The position numbers and the translations under genes are program-made. Below are positions 22,684 through 35,057 of a stretch of DNA of 64,000 nucleotides, piece after piece. Each line of letters opens with the position of its first letter. Position 1 is the stretch's first letter. The notes under the pieces were generated by a model. It was not told the DNA's origin and did not search any database. It saw only the letters and a program-made list of their open reading frames with translations. Source of the stretch: Chamaecrista fasciculata (Eukaryota; Streptophyta; Magnoliopsida; Fabales; Fabaceae); NCBI GenBank assembly GCA_003254925.1, contig QANZ01022431.1, forward strand, positions 4,633 to 68,632. The letters run 5' to 3'.

Positions 22684-23400
22684 ATGTCATCGGTTCAATC
22701 AAGTCCTTGTTACCGTATGGAGAACCCAGTGATAGAATCTCTGCTTCGGAATGGGCATCATAATAGATCAGGGGATCAGAAGCGAAGTAGCAGCGGAAAA
22801 TTCTCGACGGGAGGATTATTGAAGATGTTCAAGCTTTTCCCGATGCTGACGTCAGGTTGCAAAATGGTGGCTCTTCTTGGAAGACCTAGAAAGCCGATGT
22901 TGAAGGACAATGCGACATCGGGGACGATTTTCGGGTACAGAAAAGGTAGGGTTAGTCTCGCGATTCAAGAGGATCCTCACTGTATGCCGATTTTCCTAAT
23001 CGAGCTTCCGATGCATACGATTTCGTTGAACAAGGAGATGGCGTCGGAGATTGTGAGGATTGCGTTGGAGAGCGAGACGAAGACGCCGAAGAAGAAATTG
23101 ATGGAGGAATTCGTGTGGGGGGTTTATTGCAATGGGAGAAAAGTAGGGTATTCGATTCGGAGGAAACAGATGAGCGAGGATGAGATGCACGTTATGCAAC
23201 ATTTGAGAGGGGTTTCTATGGGTGCCGGAGTTCTTCCGGCGCCGTCGGATCATAAGGAAAGTGCCGACGGCGAATTGACGTATATGAGAGCGAGATTTCA
23301 GAGAGTCGTTGGATCTAAGGATTCTGAGGCTTTGTATATGATCAATCCTGATGGTTCACAAGGCCCTGAGTTCAGTATTTTCTTTGTTAGGCCTCACTAA
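22684..23400 (+). CDS. MIZU-KUSSEI 1-like protein (DUF617), single exon
   Basis: This is a 238-residue intronless DUF617/MIZ1-domain protein. The family founder, Arabidopsis MIZ1, is needed for root hydrotropism and is associated with the ER membrane; most paralogues have no assigned role. The conserved domain fills the C-terminal two-thirds: GTIFGYRKGRVSLAIQ, then MPIFLIELPM, the FVWGVYCNGRKVGYSIRR block, a YMRARFQRVVGSKDSEALYM block, and the closing GPEFSIFFVRPH. The N-terminal 50 residues are Ser/Arg-rich and variable, as usual. The ATG at 22684 is used; an in-frame ATG at 22717 (MENPVIESLL) would give 227 residues. The frame upstream of 22684 has no ATG back to 22642. No damage is visible. 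Confidence 0.93.
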   Translation: MSSVQSSPCYRMENPVIESLLRNGHHNRSGDQKRSSSGKFSTGGLLKMFKLFPMLTSGCKMVALLGRPRKPMLKDNATSGTIFGYRKGRVSLAIQEDPHCMPIFLIELPMHTISLNKEMASEIVRIALESETKTPKKKLMEEFVWGVYCNGRKVGYSIRRKQMSEDEMHVMQHLRGVSMGAGVLPAPSDHKESADGELTYMRARFQRVVGSKDSEALYMINPDGSQGPEFSIFFVRPH

Positions 23401-25879
23401 TAATGAATGAATTCATCATAGAATCTATATATGCATTTCCTCCTTAATTCATCATCTTCTTCGATCACTATACTCAACTCTGCAAATTGCAGCTGCACCT
23501 TCTCTTACAAGAGTTACAATGCTAACTTGATTTCGCGTCGGGGTTGCTTTTCATGTAAAATATTGTTGTTATTAGTTATTACTATTATATGGTAATTGAT
23601 TGATTTTCTATGGAGATGAAAGATGAAAATATTGATATCTATGATGAAAGTTGAAACAATTATGGAGTTAAACTTTGATATGATATCGTCCCATCCGTCA
23701 TCCGATCACTTATGGCAGCTCGAACATGTCCCCAAAGGCACTTTCGCCATGCAAATCCAGCAATTACTTTTATTATTTTTGGTATTAACTTAGCATGATT
23801 CAGAGACTATATATTTGACTTTCTTTCAGCATGATCCAGAAAAAATCTGTATATCTGAGGACATTCAAACATGATCATAATTTTTAGGTTGAATACTTAA
23901 ATTAGTGAATATTTTAAAATTTATTTTGATCTAAGTTATTTTAGAGATTTCATATTAATTCTAAATATTTTATTATCTCATTTTAGGTTCCAATGTCAAA
24001 TTTATAATTAATGGTTCCTTACTTACTTTCTCTATATAATTAGGGTGGTGTATACGAGATCAATTTGAGTTTCAAAATGAGATCACTTATTTTATAATCT
24101 TTTTTTTTTTGGATTGAACTTATTTTATAATCAAACAAGCAAAAGCAAAAGTAATCATATATTGTTTAATTGAAGTTTGAATATAATCCAATGAATTTGG
24201 AACTACAAATAACTAATTTGGCTTGATTTATTGACATTAGGTGAAAAAAAATTGGTTATGGGTAATTCATAGCTCCGAACTTGTTACATTCGGACTTAAA
24301 ATAAAAGAAATATGGTCAATTACATTTGTTTGATCATGAAATAAATAGTTCACTTTTGAGGCCGAAACTGATTTTATTTGTTGATAGCCTCAATTATATA
24401 GAGAAAGTATTGGTCAAGAACTTATAATTCTAGTCTAGTCGCATTCAAACTCGAAATGAGAAAAATGTGACCATATTCAATAGTTTAGGATCAAAAGTGA
24501 ATACTTATAAAATGTTTAAGACTAATATGAAATTTCTGAAACATCTTGACTAAAATAATCTTCGTATTATACATTTAGGACCAAATTAACCTAAAGTTTA
24601 TAAATATTGTTCTTTAACATAATCTCACCTTCGTGATATGTTTGAATTAGAGATTAATAGCCCATTTGCATAGGCTTTCTTTTATCTAAAAAGTATTTTT
24701 TTTTAATTAAAAAAGACCTTTTATAAACATAGAATCTTGTTTAGGTAATTTTTTTTACAAAAAAAAAAGTTACAAAAAAAGTTAAAATATATATTTTTTT
24801 TTTTAAGAAGTTCAATTTTGTAGCTTCCACTTAAAGCACTTGCAAAAGCTATTCTTTTGGTTCATTTTATTAATTAAAAGTACTTTTGTCATTTTATATT
24901 CAAACAACTTTGATAATTAAAAATACTAGTACTTCATTCAAAAGAACTTTTAAAAAAAAGTTTGATAAATAAAATTATTTTTCACAAGCTTATCCAAACG
25001 AGCTTTAAGAAAGAGAAGGAAAAGGAAAGAAAAAAGTTGAAAATTAGAGAGAATAATGAATTAATTTTAGATCTCTTATTCTCTTCCTCAGTTCCTCCCT
25101 TCACATATTCCAAATACTCTAAATTAGAGTATTTTGAAAGAGGAATTACTTTACAAATAATTAAAAAAAGTAGAAAGAGATTTCTTTTCTCTCCTCTCCT
25201 TTTCTTCCAATCTCTTCCCTTTACTCTTCCTCTAATTGTCTAAACAAATTTATAGGATGTCGCACACTCTTTATTCACTTTTTTTTTTTTTTGGCCTGAT
25301 CTTTTTTTTTTGCCTGATTATTCACTTTTATTCTTTGTTAATTTGATCAGGAAACCTTAGTTCGACTAGTATTATAAAAAGACATCATTTTGTGATTTTT
25401 TTTTCTTCTGCAAGCATTATTCTTGAATCCTTTCTTAAATGGATAAGTGATATTCAAGCCAACTTTATGTTTTTAAGCATCTTTTTAACTTTTTTTTCTT
25501 ATAACTTGTAATCCGGCAAATACTTGATGCAATATTGGTTTGTTTAATTGGTTGAAGAAATTTGGGCTCGAGATTATGACAGATTCATTAAAGAAATTAA
25601 TAAAGGCATTAATGGTAAAAAAAAAAAAATGTGCTCTCTGTGACTGTAACGTGATTAAAAGAAAAATTAAATACCTTTTGTTGCCTTTTCAATCTCTAAA
25701 ACAATTTATTACGAAAAAAAAACTCAAACAATTCAGTTTGCCTTTAGCAAGATTTTAATCAAAATTAAATAATTTATCCACTTCAACGATAGATTCAAGT
25801 AGGATAAAAGACAAATATATGAATTATATGATGAACATATGAAGGGGTAAATTTCAATCATTTACAATATAAGAAACTA
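23401..25879. other. Intergenic, AT-rich; one probable MITE
   Basis: About 23885-24600 has inverted ends of roughly 80 bp: left gattttatattaa-type words (gagatttcatattaattc) pair with right gactaatatgaaatttc. This suggests an old foldback MITE with no clean target duplication. The remainder is AT-rich homopolymer-laden sequence; short open frames near 25000 and 25600 are low-complexity and not called. Confidence 0.5.
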
Positions 25880-26292
25880 GGGGCGTGTTTGATTTTATTT
25901 CTTAAAACAGTTTTTTGTTTTAAAGAATAAAAAACAAATAACTTTGCTTGGTAATGCAGTTTTTTTCTTTTATTTTTAAATAACAGAAAATCAAAAGTTG
26001 TTCTTAAAATTTGAAAATAGAAAACAGCAAAAATATGTTTTGATTTCTGAAAATTGACCGGTGGCATTTCTGTAATTATCTAGTCATGTTACTGCGCGGT
26101 ACGTGATACACCTATCTGATTATTTGGAGCTTTTTCTCATACTATTTTATATTCTTCTACAATATTTTAGATTTTTAATATTAGATTATCAAACAAGTTT
26201 TTTTTATTTTTTGTTTTTGAAAAATTATCTTTAAAAATAAGTTTGAAAACAATTCTAAAAACTTGTTTCTAAAAAATAAAATCAAACAGGCC
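25880..26292. mobile_element. PIF/Harbinger-like MITE
   Basis: Termini GGGGCGTGTTTGATTTTATT and AATAAAATCAAACAGGCC are near-perfect inverses. They are flanked by CTA on both sides (25877-25879 and 26293-26295), a 3-bp duplication of the TNA type used by PIF/Harbinger elements. The interior is A/T-rich and non-coding. Confidence 0.72.
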
Positions 26293-26319
26293 CTAGTATT
26301 TTTTGAGTTTTGAGTTAAG

Positions 26320-26690
26320 AAAAGCAAATTTAAAATTCTTATTATCCTTCACAAATTAGTTATCTTCACAATTTCCAATACCATATCACACTTCCTAATA
26401 TCATCTCATTTCAATCAAAACACAACTAAACACCTATCATCTCATCTCATCTCATTATTTCCTACCATTTCTACCCCTATACAAATCACAAAAATCTATC
26501 TACTTTTTTCTACCAATCACAATCATTACAACCCCTTTTATATAATTTCACACTCTATTTAACATCATTCTCAATAAAATCACCCAAACACCAATACATC
26601 ATCTCATCTCATCCAATTAAAAAATAATCTCATTCAATCTATTTGGATTGAATTGGATTGGATTATAATTCCATGTCTCCAAACAGATTA
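26320..26690. repeat. Dispersed ATCTCATC-rich repeat, partial copy
   Basis: This shares a long block with 41510-41860, including tttctacccctatacaaat, tatataatttcacac and ccaatacatcatctcatctc. The copy near 41500 lies in a larger element with Harbinger-like ends. Only the right part is present here, ending near the phrase ccaaacagatta. Confidence 0.75.
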
Positions 26691-27467
26691 GTGTCCCAAT
26701 TCCAATAGTATGGAGTTAAGACCATAATTAAGAACACGCTAGCTAATTGTTTCGCTTAAAGAGCTACTCTATCTATTTTCTACTCATTGAGACCTTTATG
26801 TCATAAAATCTTTGACGTATGCTATGCAAATATGCAATCATTATTCCTTCCTAAAGTTAGAGGAAGAATGACCAAACAAGCGACTAAAGTACTGAATGGT
26901 ATATATGTATATATTGGCTGAAATCGAGGAATATTATTAAGCTTAGGCATTAGCCTTTCATCTTTTTTTTTTTTTTAAAGGTCCATAAGGCATTACGAGT
27001 GAACTTGTGCCTGTGACCGAAAAACAAAAAGTGAACTTGTGCCTATTTGTTTGAAATGGGTTGGGTTTGAAAGCTTTGGGTTTTCTTGGTCATCAAAACC
27101 CATTACCTCTTTCTTAGATTAGGCCAAAAATAGTTTATGGATCACTTACTATAGGCATGTATTTTTTTTTTTGGATCACTTATTTATGGATCACTTACTA
27201 ATAATATAGTTTTGTTAACAGTAAATTTTGAATTTAACTTTATGAATTATGAATCAATTTTTTAATTAATTGAACTGATTTTTATTAATAAATTATTCTA
27301 TTCAAATAAATTAATCAAGTCATGAGAACTTAGTAAAATTAGGAAATATTTTAAAATTTAATAAGTTATTATAGAGATAGTTATATATATTCTGTCAACA
27401 ACATTCTCAGATTCATAGCTGACTTCGAATTTATAATCTTGCAAATTTTGAGCCAATTTTGTATTTG
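26691..27467. other. Intergenic, no gene seen
   Basis: AT-rich sequence with short direct repeats (tggatcacttact occurs near 27137 and 27188). No supported feature. Confidence 0.5.
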
Positions 27468-28050
27468 TAGAAAGGCCTAATTCACCCCAAAAGAGCTATC
27501 AAAGGGAGAGGATTGCCTCAATATATTTATAGAGTTAGAAAGTCGGTAAACTAAGCAATGTGGGACTTCAACACGCCCCTCCCACGCCCGACTCGGCGTG
27601 AAGTCAACAGGTTATTCCCAGGGCGGCCCACAGTAAGGTTCATCCATCCCACATGCTCAAACTTAGTTCTGATACCATGTAAAAAAGCCTAACTCACCCT
27701 AAAAGAGATCTCAAAGGGAGAGGATTGCCTTAGTATATTTATAGAGTTAGAAATCCTTTTAACAAAGCAATGTGGGACTTCAACACGCTCCCCTCACGCC
27801 CGACATAGAAGCGTGAAGCCAACGAGTTATTCTCAGGGCAACCCACAGTAAGGCTCATCCATCCCACATGCCAAAACTTGACTCTGATACCATGTAGAAA
27901 GACCTAACTCGCCCCAAAAGAGTTCTCAAAGGGAGAGAGTTGCCTCATTATATATAGAGAGTTATAAAGCCTTTTAACCAAGCAATATGGGACTTCAACA
28001 CGCTCTCCTCACGTCCGACGTAAGAGTGTGAAGCCAACGAATTATTTATT
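27468..28050 (-). mobile_element. TRIM-like LTR fossil, three tandem units
   Basis: Three head-to-tail units of about 205-215 bp (from about 27468, 27680 and 27896; the last partial) each start tgtagaaag or tgtaaaaaag. On the minus strand each unit has a TATA-like CTCTATAAATATA and a TGTGGGATGGATGAGCC region. The unit junctions carry ctctgataccatgt, the complement of the TGGTATCAGAG primer-binding site for initiator tRNA-Met. LTR-plus-PBS units in tandem are typical of small non-coding TRIM retrotransposons. It encodes nothing and looks old and incomplete. Confidence 0.65.
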
Positions 28051-29178
28051 ATCTCCCATTTAGCAAGTAGTTTTATTCCGTGGATGAATATAAGTAATGT
28101 GTGAGTGTGTAAGTTGTAATGGACCAATTAATTGAAAGCATAAAACAATGAAACAAATAACATGAAGAAGTATGATTAGCAAACAAATTAACAAGTTGGG
28201 GCCAAAGGGGGTTGTACTAGGAATAAAAACTAATAGAGGGCCGAGGAGAAGGGAAGGAAGAAGAGAAGATACGGTGTTGATTCGACTGTACATTATCCAA
28301 ATAAGAAACTAGTAAAATAGCGAGGGAATGAATAGCAAATGAAATATCAATGATTTAAATGAGTAGAAAAAAAGGGTCAAAACCTTAAATTGGTCCCAAA
28401 TGTATGGGATAGATTTCAAATTAGTCATAAAATGGGCTGCTTGTTTCGCAGTCAATTAAGTGAAGTTGGTTTTATCTCCTTTTTGTTTTAAGCTTGAATG
28501 CGATAATTTTAGAATTATGTGTTAACTTTCGAAGAATTTTTTTATCTTTTTAGTTGAGACTATCAATAAGTGAGTTCAAATAGTGTCCTAGCAATAGGTT
28601 TAGAACTAAAAATAAAAGGTCTTGGAAGTATAGTCCCACATTTATTTTTGAGATGCAATTTGATCTCATTTACTAATAGTCTGAATTGGATAAAGAAATA
28701 ATTATTCAAAAGTTAACGTATAGTTTCAAACTCATTGCATTCGGATACGATATTAATGTGATAACCAAATCCGCTTATTTGATACTGAAATAAGTGATCT
28801 TTTTTTTAAGCTTGATTTGACCTTATTTTGTTGATGGTCTTAATTATGTAAATAAAATACTTGTAAAAAATAACTTGTTACTCATGATTTATTATATTGA
28901 AATTTAAAATAAAAAAATATGATCACATTTTGATAGTTTGAAATCAATTCAAAAAATTATAAAAATATTTAATATTAATATAAAATGAATAATATTTATG
29001 ACCAATTTAAAATTTATTTTCCACAATTAAAACAAATTTAAAACCAAGGTAGAAAGTAGAAAGCAAAGGAGGAAAAAATATCAAGTTTCCCATTGAATTG
29101 GGTGGGACCAAGGCGACCGGCAAAAGGGTTGGAAGGGTGCGAAGCGGGCCCCACATCAGTGATTCAATACTCGTATAT
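28051..29178. other. Intergenic with a probable foldback MITE
   Basis: About 28370-29030 has loosely inverted ends (left ttaaattggtccc; right gaccaatttaaaa), suggesting an old Mutator-like foldback element without a clean target duplication. A minus-strand open frame at 28060-28293 has no recognisable domain and is not called. Confidence 0.45.
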
Positions 29179-29187
29179 TATTTTTTT

Positions 29188-29796
29188 GGCTTAAGTGCAA
29201 TTTTGGTCTCCTAACTTTTGAAAAGGTCTCAATTTGGTCCTCTAACTTTTTTTGTTGCAATTTTGGTCCCTTAACTTTCGCAAAGGTCTCAATTTGGTCC
29301 CCTAACTTTTTTGTTTCAATTTTGGTCCCCTAACTTTCGCAAAGGTCTCAATTTGGCCCCCTAACTTTTTTTGTTACAATTTTAGTCTCCTAACTTTTGA
29401 AAACGTCTCACTGTTGGTCCCAAGTGCACTTTTTCCATCCAATATCTGTCGTTAGTGCAGATCTGACAGGCTGAGTTGGCTGATGACATGACAAATATGG
29501 GTGAAGTGGATTAAAAAAGGATCATTATGCGGAGACATTTTCATGACTTTGAAGTACACTTGGGACCAATAGTGAGATATTTTCAAGAGTTAAGGGACCA
29601 AAATTGCAACAAAAAAAGTTAGGGGACCAAATTGAGACCTTTGCGAAAGTTAGGGGACCAAAATTGCAACAAAAAAAGTTAGGGGACCAAATTGAGACCT
29701 TTGCGAAAGTTAGGGGACTAAAATTGCAACAAAAAAAGTTAAGGGACCAAATTGAGACCTTTACGAAATTTAGGGGACTAAAATTGCACTTAAGCC
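29188..29796. mobile_element. Foldback Mutator-like MITE with subrepeats
   Basis: The ends are GGCTTAAGTGCAATTTTGGT and its inverse, flanked by an exact 9-bp duplication TATTTTTTT (29179-29187 and 29797-29805). Each arm is built from direct subrepeats of about 60 bp with the phrase gttaggggaccaaattgaga, three in the right arm. The repeats keep a plus frame open at 29604-29876, which encodes a repetitive peptide and is not a gene. Confidence 0.9.
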
Positions 29797-29805
29797 TATT
29801 TTTTT

Positions 29806-30540
29806 TTGGCCAAACAATACTCGTATATATCTTGCATGTATTTTGTAATTTTGTAATGTCACTCTTCTGTTTCTAATGGTCCTCACCTGATTCTGGTATC
29901 TGGACCCCACCTTCGTAACAACACTCTCTCTACTTTTTTTTTTTTATAATAAAATACAAAGCACAAAGCTAAGAGTTAAACCACACATACCACTATTTTA
30001 CTATTTCATATACAAGAATTTTAAAGATAGATTTATTTTGTGATTCCATAAAATTAAGAAAAAGGTTTTTAATTTTTAGAAATAGTTATTTGATCACTAC
30101 GTTTTACTTAAATATTTAATTTAATCTTTATAATTTTATTCTTTTTAAGTTAGTCTGAAAATTTTTAAATTTCAGTCTTTAACATTTAATTATATGATAA
30201 TATTATTTTTTTACAAAATAGTTGTAAAAGAAATCAATACAATAATATTATAATTATATCTTCATCTTTTTTTAATCAAAATTTAGATAAGTTGAGTTTT
30301 AAAAGTTCATAAAGAATCTTGACATATCTTTAAGTTGAAAGAAAATATAAATATATATAAATTCATTAAATTGTCTATCAAAATTTGAGCTCATGTCTTT
30401 TAAAATTATGAAAAAATTACCAATTGAACTGATGTTAGCATATATAGTTATGTTTCCAAATGACCAAATGTTAGATTTAATTTGTATTTTTGAGATTAAG
30501 AAAAATATCATTTTTAAAAGATTTTTATTAATGCACCAAA
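29806..30540. other. Intergenic, no gene seen
   Basis: Strongly AT-rich. Nothing is supported beyond short homopolymers. Confidence 0.5.
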
Positions 30541-30880
30541 TGTAGAAATGCCTAACTCACCTCAAAAGAGTTTATAAGAGAGATAGTTTTCTCATTATAT
30601 ACTGAGAGTTATAAGACCTTTTAACCAAGTAATGTGAGACTTTAACACGCCCCCCCTCATGCTCGACATTAGGAGCGTGAAGCCAAACAGGTTATTTTCA
30701 GGACAACCCACCGTAAGGCTCATCCATCTCACATGTCAAACCAAACTCTGCTACTATGTAAAAAAGCCTAACTCACTCTAAAATAACTCACAAGCGATAG
30801 AGTTGCTTCATTATATATCGAGAGTTATAAGTCTTTCTAACCAAGTAACGTAACACTTCTACACTATAATCCTCTTATAT
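30541..30880 (-). mobile_element. TRIM-like LTR fossil, second cluster
   Basis: One full unit and one partial unit of the same family as 27468-28050 (tgtagaaatgcctaactcac; gagcgtgaagccaa; tgtaaaaaagcctaactcac). It is more diverged than the first cluster, so probably older. Non-coding. Confidence 0.6.
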
Positions 30881-31438
30881 TAACGTATAAAATGTTTATA
30901 AAACATGCATGAAATTAAAATTAAATAAGAATATAGATCTTATACATTATCTGGTAACAAAACACGTAATAAGATGTAGATCTTATACATTATGTGATAA
31001 GGAAACTTCTCATCCAGCTTCAATTCAGACAATTGCGCTAAATAAATCGATACAGTAGTCGTTAACTTATCGCCTTATACCCATTCATAAAGATGAAGAT
31101 TTTGTGAATTTTTTTCAACAATCAAAATTCCATTCCTATTTAGTATTTAGCATTCTTGTATCGACGAAGATCCTTTCTTCTAGATGCCGAGCTTCTCAAG
31201 TACTCTTTCTGTTTCTAAAATATTTGTTTAGTTAGACGATTTTTCTTGTCCCAAAATATCCGATGTTTTACAAAATGAAGAGAGTATTAATTATTTTTTT
31301 ATCATTCTATCCCAATTAAAAGTTAAACCTATTGAATTAGTGAGAGTAACTATGAGTAATTTAATGAGGACAATTTAATCTTTTAATCTCATATTTCTCT
31401 TGATTTGGAGTAAATTAATTATTTCTTTAATCTATGTG
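30881..31438. other. Intergenic; one-sided Stowaway-like remnant
   Basis: At about 31197-31300 the phrases tactctttctgtttctaaaa and gatgttttacaaaatgaag resemble the Stowaway-type element at 37687-37963, but paired ends are not clear. No gene seen. Confidence 0.4.
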
Positions 31439-31446
31439 TATTTACC

Positions 31447-31934
31447 AGAGTTATAAAAACCGGACCGGCCGGTCGGACCGGTTGAACCGCGAACCGGTCA
31501 GTGGTCCGGTCCGAGTTGAGCACAAAACCGGGCAAGCTGAGAACCGGCCAAAAACCGGGAAAACCGCCTTGAACCGGCCGGTTTTGAGGTTGAACCGGTT
31601 CAGTTTTTTTTTCTAATTTTTTTTTTTTAAAACTTTTTCTTGATTAAAATGATGTTATTTTAAATAAATTTGTTTCTTATTATGTTTAGACTCAAAATAA
31701 TACGTTATTTAATAGTTTTTACTTCAAAATTTGATTTTTTATCCTCCTAATTAATCACTTTCTCACTCAATCCAGCTTAAATTTAAAGAGTTTATTGTAT
31801 ATTTTTATTATATTAAATTAAATATGTTATTTTTTATTTATTTAATTATTAACGATCCGACCCCGGTTGAACCATTAAACCTTGAACCGCTATTTCGGCC
31901 GATTCAATGACCGGTCCGAATTTAATAACCTTGT
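31447..31934. mobile_element. hAT-type MITE with CCGG-rich ends
   Basis: An exact 8-bp duplication TATTTACC flanks it (31439-31446 and 31935-31942). The ends are imperfect inverses (GTTATAAAAACCGGACCGG against CCGGTCCGAATTTAATAAC). The left 150 bp are dense in AACCGG/CCGGTT words. The interior is AT-rich and non-coding. Confidence 0.82.
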
Positions 31935-31942
31935 TATTTACC

Positions 31943-33560
31943 TTAAAAAGTTAATATTTGAAGAGAGTATGTAACAATGAAAAAAAAAAAAGAAAAAGAA
32001 AACGTGAAATGAAAGCAGAAACTGTCCGAGGCGGTTTGGCTGCAACTAAAGTCGTAAAGAGGAACAAACTGTGTCAGAAACGACGAAACTAAGTGAAGTG
32101 AAGTCGGTGCGTTACGATTTTCTGCCAGCTGTTTGATTCATCAACTGCCCAACTGCTTCACAATTACATCACAGCCCTCCATTTCTCATTAATTTATGCC
32201 ACGTGGGCGGCTACCTCATACTTCCCATTTTAAGCGCGTGCGTCCCCTCATCATCATCACTCTCAATTCTCATTCTTATTAGTACGTCAAGATTTGATTT
32301 GGAATTGAATTGAACGTAATTTCGTAAACACCACAGTAAACTAAGGAGAGATTAATTAATTAATTAATTAAATGTGCGTATGACAGAGTGAGAGGGAGCA
32401 GGAGCAAGTGTGGGGCCCAGAAGTTATGGTAGATTACAGCCAGAAAGTCAAAGAGGATTGAAACCACAATCACGTGAGATTCTTACAGCCTGGATGTGGG
32501 CCCTTCCTACGTGGATTTTACCATCTTCAAGTCTTATACGACCTGCTGCCTCTCCTTATTTTAACAACGGGCCATTTCTTTTTAGCCAAAATTATCATTT
32601 CAACCTTATCTTTTACTTTTCTTTTTAACTTAGTTCATATAGTTTTAGTTCTTATAAAATAGTCCTAATATTTTGTAAATCTTTAAAATTTATTTCTTTA
32701 TAAAAGAAATAAATACAAAATTAATTCATTCTATATTAATATCTATACTAACAAGATTAATGTCAATCTTTTGAAAAGTTTAATATTAGACTTGGATGTG
32801 ATTATATTTTATCTTCATTAACTCAAAATAAATATTTAAATGACAAATTTAATTATTAAGTACTGAAATTTAAAAATTTACCAAGCATAGGGATTGATTT
32901 AAGAAGAAAGGACTTAAGGGACCAAACCTTAAACAAACTAGAGAAAACTTACTATTTAGTATTTGAATTTATTCTGAGCCAATAAATGAGTCTCCATTTA
33001 ATTAATAATTAAAATATACAGTTTGATTTTTGAAATATCTCAATTGTTAACAATTCAAACTCTAAATTTAAACTAATTTTATATTTTTTTTTATCTATGA
33101 ATTTGTACATTTTAGTTCCTAAATTTATATTGAATTTATATTTTTTTTATTACTCAATTCAATCCAATGATCAAATAGTTGACGATTGCAATATTTTAAA
33201 GATTAAATCGTATATTTTGAATATTCAAAGACTGATTCGTTGACACATTATAAATGTAAGGACCAAATAATAATTTTTCTCAACAAAATATACGATCAAA
33301 TGATTATTTTTACATTTTTTTCCTCCTTGGCCGTTTTGAAAACTGATTCAGACTGCAATTCTTCTTCATGCTTTCGAACTTATAGTAATAGATTTCGGAG
33401 TTACAGCTGTATCTGCGCCAAAAGTAGTCAAAAAAAGTCTGAGGCCCCACTTTTTGTCTCTTTTTTATTAAAAAACTACTCCCTTTGTTACTTGTTATTG
33501 TTCAACAGCTCGGCTTTTCCTGTCATGCCTCATGTTTAAAATGCTTCTAATTAAGGCAAT
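31943..33560. other. Intergenic, no convincing gene
   Basis: Contains a short ATTA tandem near 32350-32371 and a cacgtgg-bearing stretch at about 32195-32260. The plus frames at 32410-32662 and 33240-33539 lack known domains and codon bias, so they are not called. Confidence 0.5.
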
Positions 33561-33702
33561 GGATCCTCTGCCGTACACACCGTGCGGTGCGGCGAGGACC
33601 AATGGCGGGCTGCCACGTGGACGCGCCTGCACACGTGGCGCCACGTGGCAGCCCGCCATTGGTCCTCGCCGCACCGCACGGTGTGCGGTACGGCAGAGGA
33701 TC
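33561..33702. mobile_element. GC-rich near-perfect foldback hairpin MITE
   Basis: The left arm 33561-33620 (GGATCCTCTGCCGTACACAC...) is the inverted complement of the right arm 33641-33702, broken only by a 3-base bulge, with a 20-base loop. It is far more GC-rich than its surroundings. Both arms contain CCACGTGG, a palindromic G-box core. Its sharp limits suggest a small transposon, but no clear target duplication is visible, so the superfamily is open. If transcribed, it would form a stem of about 60 bp. Confidence 0.8.
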
Positions 33703-34354
33703 TGCTTATACTAACATATTAATCACCTAATTACCACACTCACACTCACATGCCCATGACTTCATTACTGATTACAATTCCCAGCCATCTTGTCTATTAC
33801 GCCTCCTTTAATTTACTTCATTTCTTTCCCTCTTTCGGTCCTTTTTGCTCTCTCACTCTGGCCGGCTCATTATTCTTATTTTTAGAACGAATCATTAGTA
33901 TTGTTTTTGTTTATCTATTTTTTTAACGATTTAAATGAAAAATTAATCATAATACTTGAGTTGAATTGAATTACAAGGGTAACAAAATTTACTCACAAAA
34001 TATTTAACACAGCTATATCTAGTTAGAATTGCTTATTAAGATATATATATCAACTTATAACTAATTAATCCACACGATTAATGATTATAGAATTCTTTGG
34101 CTCTTTTACCCATGTCCTTCCTCCATATAAACCTGTACATATATACTAACTCCAAACAAACTCCAAAGCTACCGTGACAGTTCATTCAATTCCTTGCATG
34201 GCCTATCATCACTCTTTTTTTGGGGGGGACAATACAAAATTTTCAAAATTTTCATATACGATGACATTTAAAATAATAATCAAGTACGTTACAAAAAATG
34301 ACAAACTAAATATAAACCATAAACATAAAGAAGTTTTGTTAAAAGAAAATAGAA
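33703..34354. other. Intergenic, no gene seen
   Basis: AT-rich. A run of seven G near 34221 and poly-T are the only notable features. Confidence 0.5.
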
Positions 34355-34740
34355 GGTCAAAGTGCACTTTGGTCCCATAACTTTTGTTTAGGTATCAATT
34401 TGGTCCCATAATTTTTTTTGTTGCACTTTTGGTCCCATATCTTTTGATAAAATTGCAGATTTGGTCCCGTGTTGCATTTTTTTGTCTCATATCTTGAGGT
34501 CATGTTACAGAATTTGTCCTATATCTCTGTCAGGTTGCAGAATTTGATCGTATATTTTTGGGTTAGGTGTAAAATTGCTCTTATATCTTCTTATTATATG
34601 GGACTGGTGGTGAAACTTTTTGTAAAGATATGTGACCAATTCTGCAACTTGATCAAAAGATATGGGACTAAAAGTGCAACAAAAAAAGTTATGATACCAA
34701 ATTGATACCTAAACAAAAGTTATGAAACAAAAAGTACACT
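34355..34740. mobile_element. Foldback Mutator-like MITE upstream of the MYB gene
   Basis: The left end GGTCAAAGTGCACTTTGGTC pairs with the right end aaaaagtacact, and the arms carry ggtcccataacttttgtttagg and its inverse. It is the same family as 35973-36334. The last few bases of the right end look eroded, so no target duplication is visible. It lies about 320 bp upstream of the MYB start. Confidence 0.78.
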
Positions 34741-34988
34741 CTCACAAAAAAGGAATAATGGAGGACATGGAGACATGGAGTAGTAGCTTGTCTTTGCTTG
34801 AAGTTAAGAGGACAAAATGGTCAAACAAACAAATGAAATTTGTATATAGCACACCAACCATATATATCCATCCATATCACATAGTTAGAACTTGGAAGTT
34901 AGAACCCATCCACCCACCCACTATACATAAGCCAGTTTCGCGGAAGTAACCTCGAGCCTGAGCCTCATACTCGACTCGTGCATAATAC

Positions 34989-35057
34989 ACCTATATATAT
35001 ATTATACATATCTCTCGAACCCACACACACATACACAGACTTTCTCTCTCTTTATCT
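34989..35057 (+). promoter_or_regulatory. Likely core promoter and leader of the MYB gene
   Basis: A TATA-like run (cctatatatatatta, about 34990-35004) sits some 55-65 bp upstream of the ATG, followed by a CT-rich leader (tttctctctctttatct). The position is compatible with a short 5' UTR. Confidence 0.4.

Noticed and set aside
22996-23253. Minus-strand open frame within the DUF617 gene
   Set aside because: Shadow of the well-supported plus-strand coding sequence.
29604-29876. 90-codon plus-strand open frame with repeated QQKKLGDQIETF segments
   Set aside because: It lies wholly in the subrepeats of a MITE arm, so the repetition is a property of the DNA element.
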